Shown: positions 14,601 to 24,249 of the stretch, piece by piece
How positions within the stretch are numbered: position 1 is the first letter of the stretch
Layout: each line of letters starts with the position of its first letter
Source of the DNA: Doris montereyensis
Lineage: Eukaryota > Mollusca > Gastropoda > Nudibranchia > Dorididae
NCBI GenBank assembly: GCA_037039925.1
Contig: JAXRKP010001088.1
Location: 78,501 to 142,500, forward strand
Direction: 5' to 3'
Length of the DNA: 64,000 nt
The notes under the pieces: generated by a model
The model's database searches: none
Told to the model about the DNA's origin: nothing
The model's input: the letters and a program-made list of their open reading frames with translations, nothing else
Program-made: the position numbers and the translations under genes

Positions 14601-15806
14601 CCTGACATGGAGATATTTTTCAGTTTTCCCTCAATGTATGGAAACCCTAGCTGTAAAAGTACAAATCGCATGGATTTACCATTTCAAAAAAATGTCTGAA
14701 ATAACATTAATAAAATGAATTGAATTAGAAAGGGATCTCAAGATTGTGTTCATTATTTACTTCCAATTTCCTGGATCGTAAAAATATACATAATGGCAGG
14801 ATTTTGGGTAGGTAGTGAAATCCAATGAAAACGAAAACCTCTGCTGCTGCATATTTGTGACTTCAGAAGAAGAAAACCACTGCTTAGCTTCACACTAAAA
14901 TTATTTTTTATATGAACTGTCCATGCAGGAAAATCAATTTGATTATAATCCACAAACAGTAGGTCTATAAATTTTATGTATAATACATTTTTTTTTAAAT
15001 TTGTATGTACATATTTAAATCAAATGTAGGCAAAGATCCATTGACAACCCTCAATCTCTGCAAAACTTACATGTTTTTCGCTCCTCTAAAGTAAGGCTTT
15101 TCCAGTCGCCTTTTCTTTCTCCCTCAGTTTTAGAACATCTGCTGTGTCCTCCTTAAAGCGGATAGCAGGGGCAGGAAACTCACTCCTATCAACATAAGTA
15201 GCTCTTCCATTGTGTCCGAAACCCACAATTTCACGATTACCTTTATTGGGACAACAACAAAAATATTGCATATATATATATACATTGAAACAGTTGATTT
15301 TTCCCTCTTAAAATTTACTTACAATTTGTTTAGCACAAAATGATAAAAATTGCAATGCCTTTAGTTTCATTGAAATTTACCCTGTCCACCATCAGCAGTG
15401 TTCTCAAAGGAAACAATGAAATGAAAGAGATGTGTGAAATGCGAAAGAAAGAAGGACCTACTAGTAGCACCTGTCAATCACAATGCCATTTGATTTATGA
15501 TTTGACAACATAAGTTAAATGCAATACAAAAAGGACGATATGAGAATGAAGAACAAAAGATGAAAAAAATCAGTGTTTACACTATTTTTTTTTAAATCTT
15601 AAAATCTTGAAACAAAATATTACATAATTTTGCATTTCAGGAAGTTAGACTTTACTGTAATGTTACAACTCACCTATTTTAGGGTGAATGTCATCACGTA
15701 ACTTCTGATCTAAGACAATATTTTTAGAAACAACTGGAGTGGTACTCAGCCCCCGCTGTGAAACACGAGAAGCCCGAAGGCCCACACGTAGTACATGAAT
15801 ACTCAT
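11625..15806 (-). CDS. COX4: Cytochrome c oxidase subunit 4, mitochondrial
   Basis: A nuclear-encoded inner-membrane subunit of respiratory complex IV. Coding exons on the minus strand are 15806-15674, 15240-15071, 13855-13724 and 11760-11625, with phases 1, 1 and 1. The N-terminus MSIHVLRVGLRASRVSQRG is an Arg-rich mitochondrial presequence without early acids. Then come HPKI and GNREIVGFGHNGRATYVDR, the YRASFCQTYSEM segment with SGEWKS, the single transmembrane helix (LLSTILFGLAFTGWIMFF), and YPPAPSTFTREW with a C-terminal WKK before TAA at 11,627-11,625. The mature length is about 190 residues, usual for invertebrates. Two one-base deletions interrupt the frame: in exon 15240-15071 before the conserved GDWKSL, and in the last exon just before WKK. 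The donor after exon 15807-15674 is GTGAGT. A 5' exon ending at 15,963 offers an in-frame upstream ATG (MSEM), but the later ATG gives the better presequence. Confidence 0.92.
11917..11983. repeat. Short inverted repeat (hairpin) in COX4 intron 4
   Basis: The 18-nt arms AGACCAGACAAATACACA (11,926-11,943) and TGTGTATTCGTCTGGTCT (11,956-11,973) pair with one mismatch around 12 nt. Pairing extends imperfectly to 11,917 and 11,983. The shape is that of a small foldback element. Confidence 0.75.
12000..13020. other. COX4 intron 4, mostly unrecognised
   Basis: I see no exon here. The minus strand at 12,000-12,050 reads a short Asp/Ser-rich stretch of the kind found at transposase N-termini, but nothing further supports it. 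Confidence 0.4.
13028..13049. repeat. Poly(C) run, 22 nt
   Basis: A pure C run that ends exactly where the COX4 partial duplication begins. Confidence 0.95.
13050..13163 (-). pseudogene. Partial duplicate of COX4 exon 3 and its donor
   Basis: This segment is nearly identical to 15,010-15,123. It carries the last 54 nt of the exon at 15240-15071 (here 13,163-13,110), the GTAAG donor and about 60 nt of intron. It has no acceptor and lies in the following intron. It shares the one-base deletion of the parent exon. A SINE-B copy starts almost immediately at its exon-side end. Confidence 0.85.
13175..13425 (-). mobile_element. SINE-B copy, head truncated
   Basis: The tail-side 'atttgatttacccacatcc', 'ggcttgtaaacagccaagggatctt', 'gtgctgtgatctgcaca' and 'gatccagctacctgca' are all present. 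The tRNA head is reduced to a remnant ('accatgcctctgac') near 13,395. Confidence 0.75.
13860..15000. other. COX4 intron 3, nothing else recognised
   Basis: AT-rich intron between exons 15240-15071 and 13855-13724. No mobile element or exon can be supported. Confidence 0.45.
15360..15482 (+). mobile_element. Family C copy in COX4 intron 2
   Basis: It contains 'tttcattgaaatttaccctgtccacc', 'gaaagaaggacctactagtagcacctgtcaatcac' and the degenerate middle blocks. Confidence 0.65.
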
Positions 15807-15962
15807 CCTGTGGAGGAAGCAACATCAAAACAGTCATGAACAAAGTTGATACAGTCAGCCAAAAATAGATGTCATGGGGAAAACTTGACGCACCCAGAAA
15901 ATTATTTTGTCTTGTTCCCATTATTTATATGTACTGTAATACAAACACTGGAAACTACTCAC

Positions 15963-16170
15963 ATCTCAGACATAACAGTGTCACACTAGGACGTTTAAAT
16001 CTAGATCTAATAAGTCATTGAATATCAGCGAAGCCTTCTACTTGATCAATAAGAAATTTAAGGCTCTAGTAATCGCAGTAGGCCTCAATAACACGTAAGA
16101 ATACAACGATTTTTGAAGTCTCGAACAAGTACAGCACGAGTACTCTGAAGAATTTGGAAAAAGAGAACAA
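15963..16170 (-). promoter_or_regulatory. COX4: COX4 5' exon and promoter region
   Basis: A GTGAGT donor at 15,962-15,957 follows 'gttATGTCTGAGAT'. If used, it joins in frame to the exon at 15,807, with the G before the next ATG completing a Met codon. This is either a 5' UTR exon or a short alternative N-terminus. The start of transcription is not visible. Confidence 0.55.
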
Positions 16171-16379
16171 TGTATTAGCGAAGAATCGATACACCGTTAC
16201 TCATAATAGCACGACATCCAGCTATTGGCGGATTAAAAACAAAAATCGAACACTGAATATATGGAACAATGCCCTCCGGGCAACAACTGCAGTTGTAGTT
16301 CACAATAAATTTGAGATGGGTAAACGGGAAATCAGAATTTCGCAAAATTTCGCTAAAATATCGGGATGATTCCAATTAA

Positions 16380-18635
16380 CCCTTTAATAGCCACATCGCC
16401 CACGGCCGCCCACTCCCGATCATGGCCGCATTGCCCGTTGGCGCCCGCCGATTGTATAGCTTCGATAAACATCATATACTCTCTTACTGTACTGAAACAC
16501 TTCCTTTTATTATTGACCCCATGATATCTAGAGTGAACACTTCCGGTTCATACCTATAAGCCTTTGTCTATGATTGACTGTTCTCACACAAACTTTATCT
16601 AAACACACGTGTGATTATCAGCTGTTTTTCAACCTTAGCTATGGCTTTCAACTTTCTGGAAGATCTTCTTTCAAGTGGAAACAACATTTTAAATGGTGAC
16701 AGTGATGAGTCAGATGCTGAGAGTGACTTTGAACCCGATATTCTTGATAGTTTAGATCCTATTGGGACTGCTGTTGACTCATCTTCGACTTCTTCGAGTG
16801 AGTTTGATGTTGAAACTAACATTAGTAACATTCCAGAACGTGTTGTGTGGTCAGAGAGACTCCAACCAGTGAAAGTGGAAGCCTTTACTAGTTCTTCTGG
16901 ACCTGTACATATCCTGGACGATGACAGCAGGCCAATAGACTTTTTTTAATCTGTTTATTCCAGACAGTGTTTTAGAAGTAATAGAAGAGATGGGCAGAGA
17001 AACCAACAGGTATGCTGAACAAAAGATGTTGCTGCGATGCCAAGTTGGGTACCAGTCAGAGTAAAGGACATGAAGATCTTTATCTACATCAACATCATGT
17101 TTGGCATTCATACAATGCCTCAGCTCTATATATACTGGTCAACAGATGAGCTCCTGAAAGTTAATGCTGTCTCCGATGCCATGTCCCGCAATCGGTACCC
17201 GTGAAATCAGCCGATATCTACACCTCAACAACGACAATCAGATTCCCCGGGGTGAAGATGGTCACGACCCTCTCTTCAAAATTCGTCCTCTGCATGACAA
17301 GGTACTGGAAGCATGACAGACCTGTTCTTCTCCCTCTGTTGCCATCAGCTTCGACGAGGCTATGATCGCTTTCAAAGGCCGATTATATTTCAAACAGTAT
17401 ATTCGTGGCAAACCAAATCCATGGGGCGTCAAGGTTTGGTATGCAACTGATTCTGCCACAGGCTATCTCCTGGATTTTTGCTTTTATACTGGAAAAGACA
17501 CAAATAATTCACACACAGATGGCTTAGGGTACAGGGTGGTGACAGATCTGGGCAAAAATTACTTTGGCCGATATCATCAATTTTTTTCATCAGTGAAACT
17601 GGCGCAGGACCTGCTTACGCAGAAAACATATTCTTGTGGTACAATTCGGACCAACAGGAAAGGCTGGCCCGCAGCTGAAGTCATAAAAAAACAAGAGAGA
17701 CACTGTCATCATGAGACAGAAGGATCAGCTTGTGGCCTGTATGTGGCAAGATAAAAGAACAGTCTGCATGCTGAGCACAAACAGCGACCCTACTTCGCCA
17801 ACTGCTGAACGCAGGACCAAAGTGGGTATCGCCCAGAAGCAAATCCCCAAATCTGGCCTGTCATACAATGACAACATGGGTGGCGTGGACTTAAACAACC
17901 AGCTCAGGTCCTACTACCCTATTGGTAGGAAAAGCAAAAAATGGTGGCGTTGTACCCTGTGGTATTTGTTCGAGGTGGCAGTGGTGAATTCCTTCATCGT
18001 CTACAAGTCACCGACTGTGCGTGCGCAAAAAAAACCATGTGCCACGTACAGTTTCGACTGGAGATTGCTCGCGAGCTCCTCCGTGGCAACATTTGCCGCT
18101 CTCGACGAGCACAAAGGAATTTCCTTCCGTCTCTGGCCTCGGCAAGCCAGCTCCAGAGGACTACCAGGTGACGCGACTCATCGGCCGAAAACGCCAGTGT
18201 TTTCAGTGTCGCATGGACGGCAAAAAGACCACCACAGGTCATACCCCAGAGACTGTCTATGGCTGTGTCACATGTGACACTCATCCCTTCCTCTGTAAAG
18301 GCGTCTGCTTTGCTAAATTCCACAACAGCTTGAACTGAACATTAGACTGCCAGTAGTGCCAGGAAAAAAACTTTTCATCTTGTGTTGAACATTTTTTTTT
18401 TTTACTTTTCACCACTAAGATTGATTCATATTATATGCATGTTTATCTATTTCTTCTATTTTTTTCTTGATTCTTCTATCTCTTATGAGCAATTACATGT
18501 AAAATTTATCAATTTTAGACCATAAAATAAATTTGGTGTGAATTTTTTAAATGTTGGGCTTATTTTATACGGATTTATCTCCCCTTTTCATGGCCTTTGG
18601 GGTAGGCAATTAGGAAATGAATGGCCATTAAAGGG
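16380..18635 (+). mobile_element. piggyBac-family DNA transposon, complete ends
   Basis: The 2,256-bp element is bounded by TTAA on both sides (16,376-16,379 and 18,636-18,639), the family's fixed target site. The terminal inverted repeats are 13 nt, CCCTTTAATAGCC on the left and its near-exact complement GGCCATTAAAGGG on the right (12 of 13 match). Interior sequence encodes a broken transposase. It inserted about 0.4 kb upstream of COX4. Intact ends and target duplication indicate a fairly recent insertion, or one that has been mobilised in trans. Confidence 0.95.
16641..18338 (+). pseudogene. piggyBac transposase, frameshifted
   Basis: The start is ATG 16,641 (MAFNFLEDLLSSG), followed by an acidic Ser-rich N-terminus and PIDFF. 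A 7-T run at 16,940-16,946 gives a stop; with six T the family reading continues as NLFIPDSVLEVI. Other recognisable blocks are MPQLYIYWSTDELL, MSRNRY, SFDEAMIAFKGRLYFKQY, KPNPWGVKVWYATDS, GTIRTNRKGWP, YNDNMGGVDLNNQ, KWWRCTLWYLFEVAVVNSFI and a C-terminal Cys-rich finger (CFQC...CVTC...C...CFAKFH). They lie in at least four different frames, with a stop at 17,316. Of the catalytic Asp triad, the first (FDE) and third (GVD) are kept. The second block, normally DN-FF, reads HQFFSS here (around 17,575), so the Asp is lost. The copy cannot be active. Confidence 0.93.
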
Positions 18636-18639
18636 TTAA

Positions 18640-20630
18640 ATCAGGATAACCGGGAGGTCTGATCATTCCATTTTACAACAGGGGTGACCAATAAATGAAA
18701 GTTGTTTAAAATCAAGACTCCTTCATGCATAGTACAGCTGATTTAGCATCGTTACTAGTACCAGTAGTCCAAGGCAAAGATAATGATGGACACACACCTT
18801 TTGAAATAAACTCAACTGAAAGCCTTTTGGACGTAAGCTTCTGAGTCTGAACGTGTCATTTTCCCTGTTAACTAAATGGTTAACCTATCGGAAAGCATTA
18901 TTAAATTTTAACCCAAGAAAAGTGCCGCCTGGAAGCGCACAGCCCTATATCTAGGGACGCCCGTCATTGGCACGAGAAGCACGCAGGCCCTATATTTAGG
19001 GCATGACACATAGGCTTCTTTAATGGAAATTTCCACTTTCCTTACTTGGTTTATGACGTAGTTTGACCTTTAAGTTCATAGTTAAATAACAGCCAATGAG
19101 ATTACAATTTATTTTGAGCTCGGGCTTTCCCGATAGCCTTGTTATCATTCGTCAAAGTGGCACTTTCCCATTCAACACACTTCTCATGGAGAGGTCTAAG
19201 TTGATTACACGGCTATCGTTGCTAATGTTTAGTCCTTAGTTTAAGTTTCTCTTGTTGCAATAACACCTCAATATGAATTCCTTATTCTTTCAACTTATAG
19301 AAAATGCATGTTTTATAGGTCTTTTATTATCTGTAAACGTGAACTCATTGTTCAAACTAAGTCTAAATCCTAGCTTCACCCGTTGTACACACTCGTTTTT
19401 TCATGAAAATGGCCAGGGCAACCCCTCACTGTAAGAAGGTCACTTCCGGCAACACTGCGAGCTCTACTTGGGTTAAAAGAGGATGAGCGTAAGACAGTAC
19501 ATGTATATAGTATAGTTAGAGGGTAATAAGAAGGAAGAATATTCAGGCCTCTCTTGATCAATTCTTCCTTCCCAGCAAATGTCGGGATTACGCTGAGAGG
19601 TTTGTAGCAGGCTAACAGAAAATCCCAGGCATAGCGCTGAACAGAGTGCTGTAACAGACCGACATTTACCAGTCATTGCCTTACCAGGGACAGACAGGGT
19701 CGGTTATAAACTTTACTAGATCTAGTAATAGTTGATAGGGCTGCTTCCCTCTGCACTTCCCTGAGGGAATTTCCTTGGGGGAAGATTTAGATCTAGATGT
19801 TAGATCTAGTATATATTGTAACATAATTATTTATTTATTTCAAAGTGGTCTGCAATTAAAAACTCGTTGAAATGAATTGTTTCAGAACTTGACCTTCATG
19901 AACCTTTTCGATGACTGAAAAAAACATATCCTTGGTTCAATCAACTTGATCTAGGCTGCCTGGTCACGTAGGGGAACTGACTAGTACCCCAATGATCAAT
20001 TTTATCGCAGATAAGCATGATAAAGCTCATTATTATGTGTTCTGAAGGGTGTCAATTTAAGAACAAGTCTTAAAGGTGAAAAGGGGAAGTCTTTCAGTAT
20101 GAATGGGTATTTGTACTTACACGAGTTTGTACCTTCCACCTCTTGTTTTCAATGACCGGTGAATGGGAAAGGACAACTGGTGATCTCGCGTTATTCGACG
20201 GCACTTCCGGTAAGTCCCTCAACTCAATCTGGTGACTCTATGGAGGTAGCACTTACTAAAGTGAACGCTAGGCTTAAGGGTGAACTCCATTTGACCATAA
20301 AACAAACGACCATACTTACGTACATATTAATGTGTGACACCAAAGAAGACATTTCTGGTTATGATCTTTCGTCAGACAAAAAAATACACGTAGATCTATT
20401 TAGTTATAGATCTACATTGTATCTACACACTTATACTTATAAAGTTATACAAACACCACACGAAGTGATGGCACTTCAATTTATACATAAAAGGAGAAGA
20501 AGAGAGAAGGATAAGAGAAGCAAACAAAGGAATACAGAAGTCTAAGGGGAAAGAGCGAGAAGTGGGGGGGGGTATTAAGTCAAATGGATAAGGAAGAACA
20601 AGAGAAGAAGACAGATATTTAGATCTACAG
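18640..20630. other. Intergenic, no gene recognised
   Basis: AT-rich DNA. Two 14-nt palindromes of the type CCCTATATHTAGGG occur near 18,942 and 18,991. An open frame at 20,159-20,545 has no recognisable domain, and I do not call it a gene. Confidence 0.4.
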
Positions 20631-20632
20631 AC

Positions 20633-20733
<101 letters not shown>

Positions 20734-20737
20734 TTTT

Positions 20738-20930
20738 ATTTGATTTACCCACACCCACAACTAAGTTGATATCAGGGTTTTGGGTAGGATTTTTAATTTT
20801 TCCCGGACTGCCGTGTAACCAGCCAATGGATCTTTCACGTGCCCATAGTGTTGTGATCCGTAACGGGACCTCTTTTTTATCGTCCTTCTCCGATGAGACT
20901 AGGTGTCGATCCACCTACCTGGACCATGGG
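20738..20930 (-). mobile_element. SINE-B copy flanked by GA microsatellites
   Basis: It runs from 'tttgatttacccacacccacaac' to 'gatccacctacctggaccatgg'. Its tRNA head is missing, replaced at the right by a GA/CAGA tract. Confidence 0.8.
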
Positions 20931-21091
20931 AGAGAAAGAAAGAGAGAGAGCGAGAGAGAGAGACAGACAGACAGAAAGACAGAGAGAGAGACAGACAGGC
21001 AGACAGAGAGAGAGACAGACAGACAGAGACAGACAGAGAGAGAGAGAAAGGAAGAGAGACAGACAGACAGAGACACAGAGAGAGAGACACA
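20931..21091. repeat. (GA)n/(CAGA)n microsatellite
   Basis: GA and CAGA units, about 160 bp. Confidence 0.96.
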
Positions 21092-21397
21092 TGTAGTATA
21101 GAGTGGAGAAGGAAGAAAGAGCCAGGTCAACAAAAGAAGAAAATGCGACAGACGGGGTGAAAGAAAGTATCAAAGTACACGTGTAGCAAAATTGTCGATA
21201 GTTAAAATGAAATAAAGATCACAAATTTGTTGAGATACATGCACTACTCGTTATTACCTGACGAAGGGTTTAACCCTGAGCCTCCACATGTAGGCTATAG
21301 TAAGGTGGCTTATGTTTAACTGAAACGGCGCGCGTCTGATCTCTCAGTTTGGTGTAAAACTGCCACTAAACACTCGTTACTGGTATCATAGCTCCTG

Positions 21398-21400
<3 letters not shown>

Positions 21401-21474
<74 letters not shown>

Positions 21475-21499
21475 ATCTCTCTCTATATATATATCTATA

Positions 21500-21554
<55 letters not shown>

Positions 21555-21620
21555 TTATTTTATTATTTATAATTTATATATTATATTATTTTTTTTATTT
21601 TTTTTTTTTTATTTTTTTTC
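21401..21620. repeat. (CT)n to (AT)n compound microsatellite
   Basis: A CT block (21,401-21,485) passes into an AT block (to about 21,550), then T-rich and AT-rich low complexity. Confidence 0.95.
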
Positions 21621-21624
21621 TACA

Positions 21625-23315
21625 TCTATCTATGTATATATCTACCTACATGTATGTCTATATATCTTTGCATAAGACTTCATATTATTCAATTCAGTGT
21701 CCCTTTCACTTTTTAATCTGATCAGAAGGCCAAAATGTAGAGTCTGGTTTAGATCTAATTTAAATCTAGATCGATGAATAAGCTTTGATGCTTTATATTA
21801 TTTATGTTTCTGTCTAAACGTCAACATTTAGGCCTATAGTAATCATTAATCACTCAATCAACCGATATGTTTGTTTCTTTCTCTGTTTGATGCAGTTACA
21901 CATACTATTGTAAGCATCCGTTCATATTTCATATTTAGCATTTGTGTGTTCCTGATTCCTATGATATTTCATAATTACCTGTCCAAGTCAACAAAACTAA
22001 AGATAAAGATGGATTTATAGGAACGTTCAAAGTCCTTAATTCTCAACTTCCCTATCACTTTTTCCTTTCTATATAACACAGATCATCCTTTCTTCTTTCT
22101 GTGTTACCACAATATCTATATTTCTCTGGTCTTGTATATCCTCTTTTCCCTTTCCCTTATACTTATACCCTTCATTTCGTTGTCTCTTCTTTTCATTCTG
22201 CTTCTGACTGCTCTTCCTTTCATCTCGTTTTCCGTTCTTCCCCCTGAACGGACATCATCACACTATATGTGCGAAGACCGTCCCGTTTATAAGTGTAAAT
22301 AGATACAATATTATGTATGGCTCGTTTGCTATCTAAACCAATGCGTTGCTTCTTTCCTCTTTTGTTGAAGTTTGTTACTTACTATCGTTTCTAATTGCTT
22401 TTGACGTCACCCTACAATTATAGCAATAGTAAACATGTCTTATAAAAAAAGTCAAGATCAGACAAGGGGTAAGACAGGGGACTCTACCCACTCACCCCGC
22501 CCCCGCCTCTCAAAGCTTATAACTTTAGCGACAGCCTCAGAAGAAATACTCAGGCTGGTGGATTGAACACACGAAATCAACGTAGATCAGATCAGGCCTA
22601 CGTGGTCTTGTGTACAGAAAAGAAAAGGTTGCACAAACCGGTAATGTGGTAGAAGAAAGCAAGGAACAGAAAGAGAACCAATTGGAAGGCATCGAAAGGT
22701 GTGACCTTTTTTACCAAAAGTAATTAATGGTCGCCGTTTCAAGGGCTCTCCCTGAGCTCGAACGACCATTGTCTCATTATAAAGAAGAAGAAGGCGTCGC
22801 TGGCCAGGCTACCAAGAGTAGCCTACTGAAATGTGCCAGTGCATGGGATAGTTTAGGGTCCCCACCCATGCAGCCAGTAGGTAAAGGTACAAAGGTAGAT
22901 TTGTTTTCTAGTGTACTTATGCGCCCCCCCCCATTTCAAAGACCTATTGGGCAATGACAATGCACCGGGTGAACACCCCCTCTCTTTCTCTTTCGGTGGG
23001 CCCGGTCGCTGCAGAGGGCTAGTACAGCCTGCTGTTAATGGACGGCACGTAATCTTCTTCATCTCATCATCCACTTTGGTTTATTTGATATTGAAAGGAA
23101 AGGTGTGTCGCAATACGTGTTGTTGTTTTTTGTTGTTGCTTTTCTTGGCACCAACCCGTTGTAGGATAGTATTGAATCCGTAGTTGTCTTGCGGATTCAT
23201 GAATTCTACTGTGAGTAGGGATCGACAAGGTTTGTTTCATTGTCAATGTTTCAATGTCATAATATAACACTTTTTCAAAACAATTAAGTAGAATCTTATG
23301 TTCTTTTCGGCACAT
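21625..23315. other. Intergenic, no gene recognised
   Basis: I find no supported exon or RNA gene. Short open frames at 22,727-23,183 have no recognisable domain. Confidence 0.4.
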
Positions 23316-23319
23316 AGAC

Positions 23320-23582
23320 GTGAAGCTTAACCCAGTTTCTATAGCGTGACACCGCAGAACAGGTGATAATAGGCCTAATTATCTCCTTGACAAGATGCTT
23401 GTCTGTTGAAAATTTTAAATCTCAAGCTGGTTCTGACACCCTTTACACCTGGGTCAAATGGGGAAATGGAGGGGAAAACGGGTGTTAAATGCTTTTTCCC
23501 ACGGAGGACAACGTCGGATCTAGCATTACTGGGATTCAAACCCAAACTCCGACAACTTCGTCACAATGCCGCCGACGTCATA
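23320..23582 (-). mobile_element. SINE-A copy, diverged
   Basis: The body blocks 'cccagtttctatagcgtga', 'gcagaacaggtgataata', 'cacctgggtcaaatggggaa' and 'tttcccacggaggacaacgtcgga' remain. The tRNA head is degenerate ('ctgggattcaaaccc'). Confidence 0.65.
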
Positions 23583-24249
23583 AAACGTGTGTATTCATAT
23601 ATAATATACGACTGTAATGGGGTATGGTGAAGATATACCATCAAAAGCGTGATTTTGAGAAGAAAAAAATACGAAGTATGCCTGGGGCAACTTCAAAGTT
23701 ATTGTAGATAATACACATAATATTCCATGTACCGTGATAGTCTATTGCACGTCATTATTATTGCACAACCAAATGCCATATCACAAGCGCCTGTCTTTCC
23801 TCTTCTTATTCGATATCGATTCTAACGATTACTCAGGATATAATTTAACGTTCCATTTTTATTTTAAAGATGTTTTGAAATATTGTCTTCATAAATTTAT
23901 CAGAAATATTACGTGATCTATATCTATAAAGATACAAGATATTACAGCATACGATACATCCTCATATAGATAATAATATTTCAGGATGGACGTACAATAT
24001 ATTGACTCCGTAGTCGGACTCAAGTTTGAAAGCCGTTGAAGTGTATGTGACCGTTAAACTGCTTTCTGTCTTGTTTGCCTTGTTCACTCGTGGGCTCGTT
24101 GTTGACTGAGATTTGAGATTAGAATCTAATCTTGGCTAGATCTGTACTTAGATTTACTTACAATTGTGATTTATAGTGATATGAATTAAGAATCTGGTGT
24201 CAAACGTAAATCGTAACTTTCTTAGACAAGAATATATCCATCACACAAA

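Noticed and set aside
20159..20545. 128-codon open frame as a gene
   Set aside because: There is no recognisable domain, no splice signals and AT-rich low-complexity codons towards the end. It could be chance.
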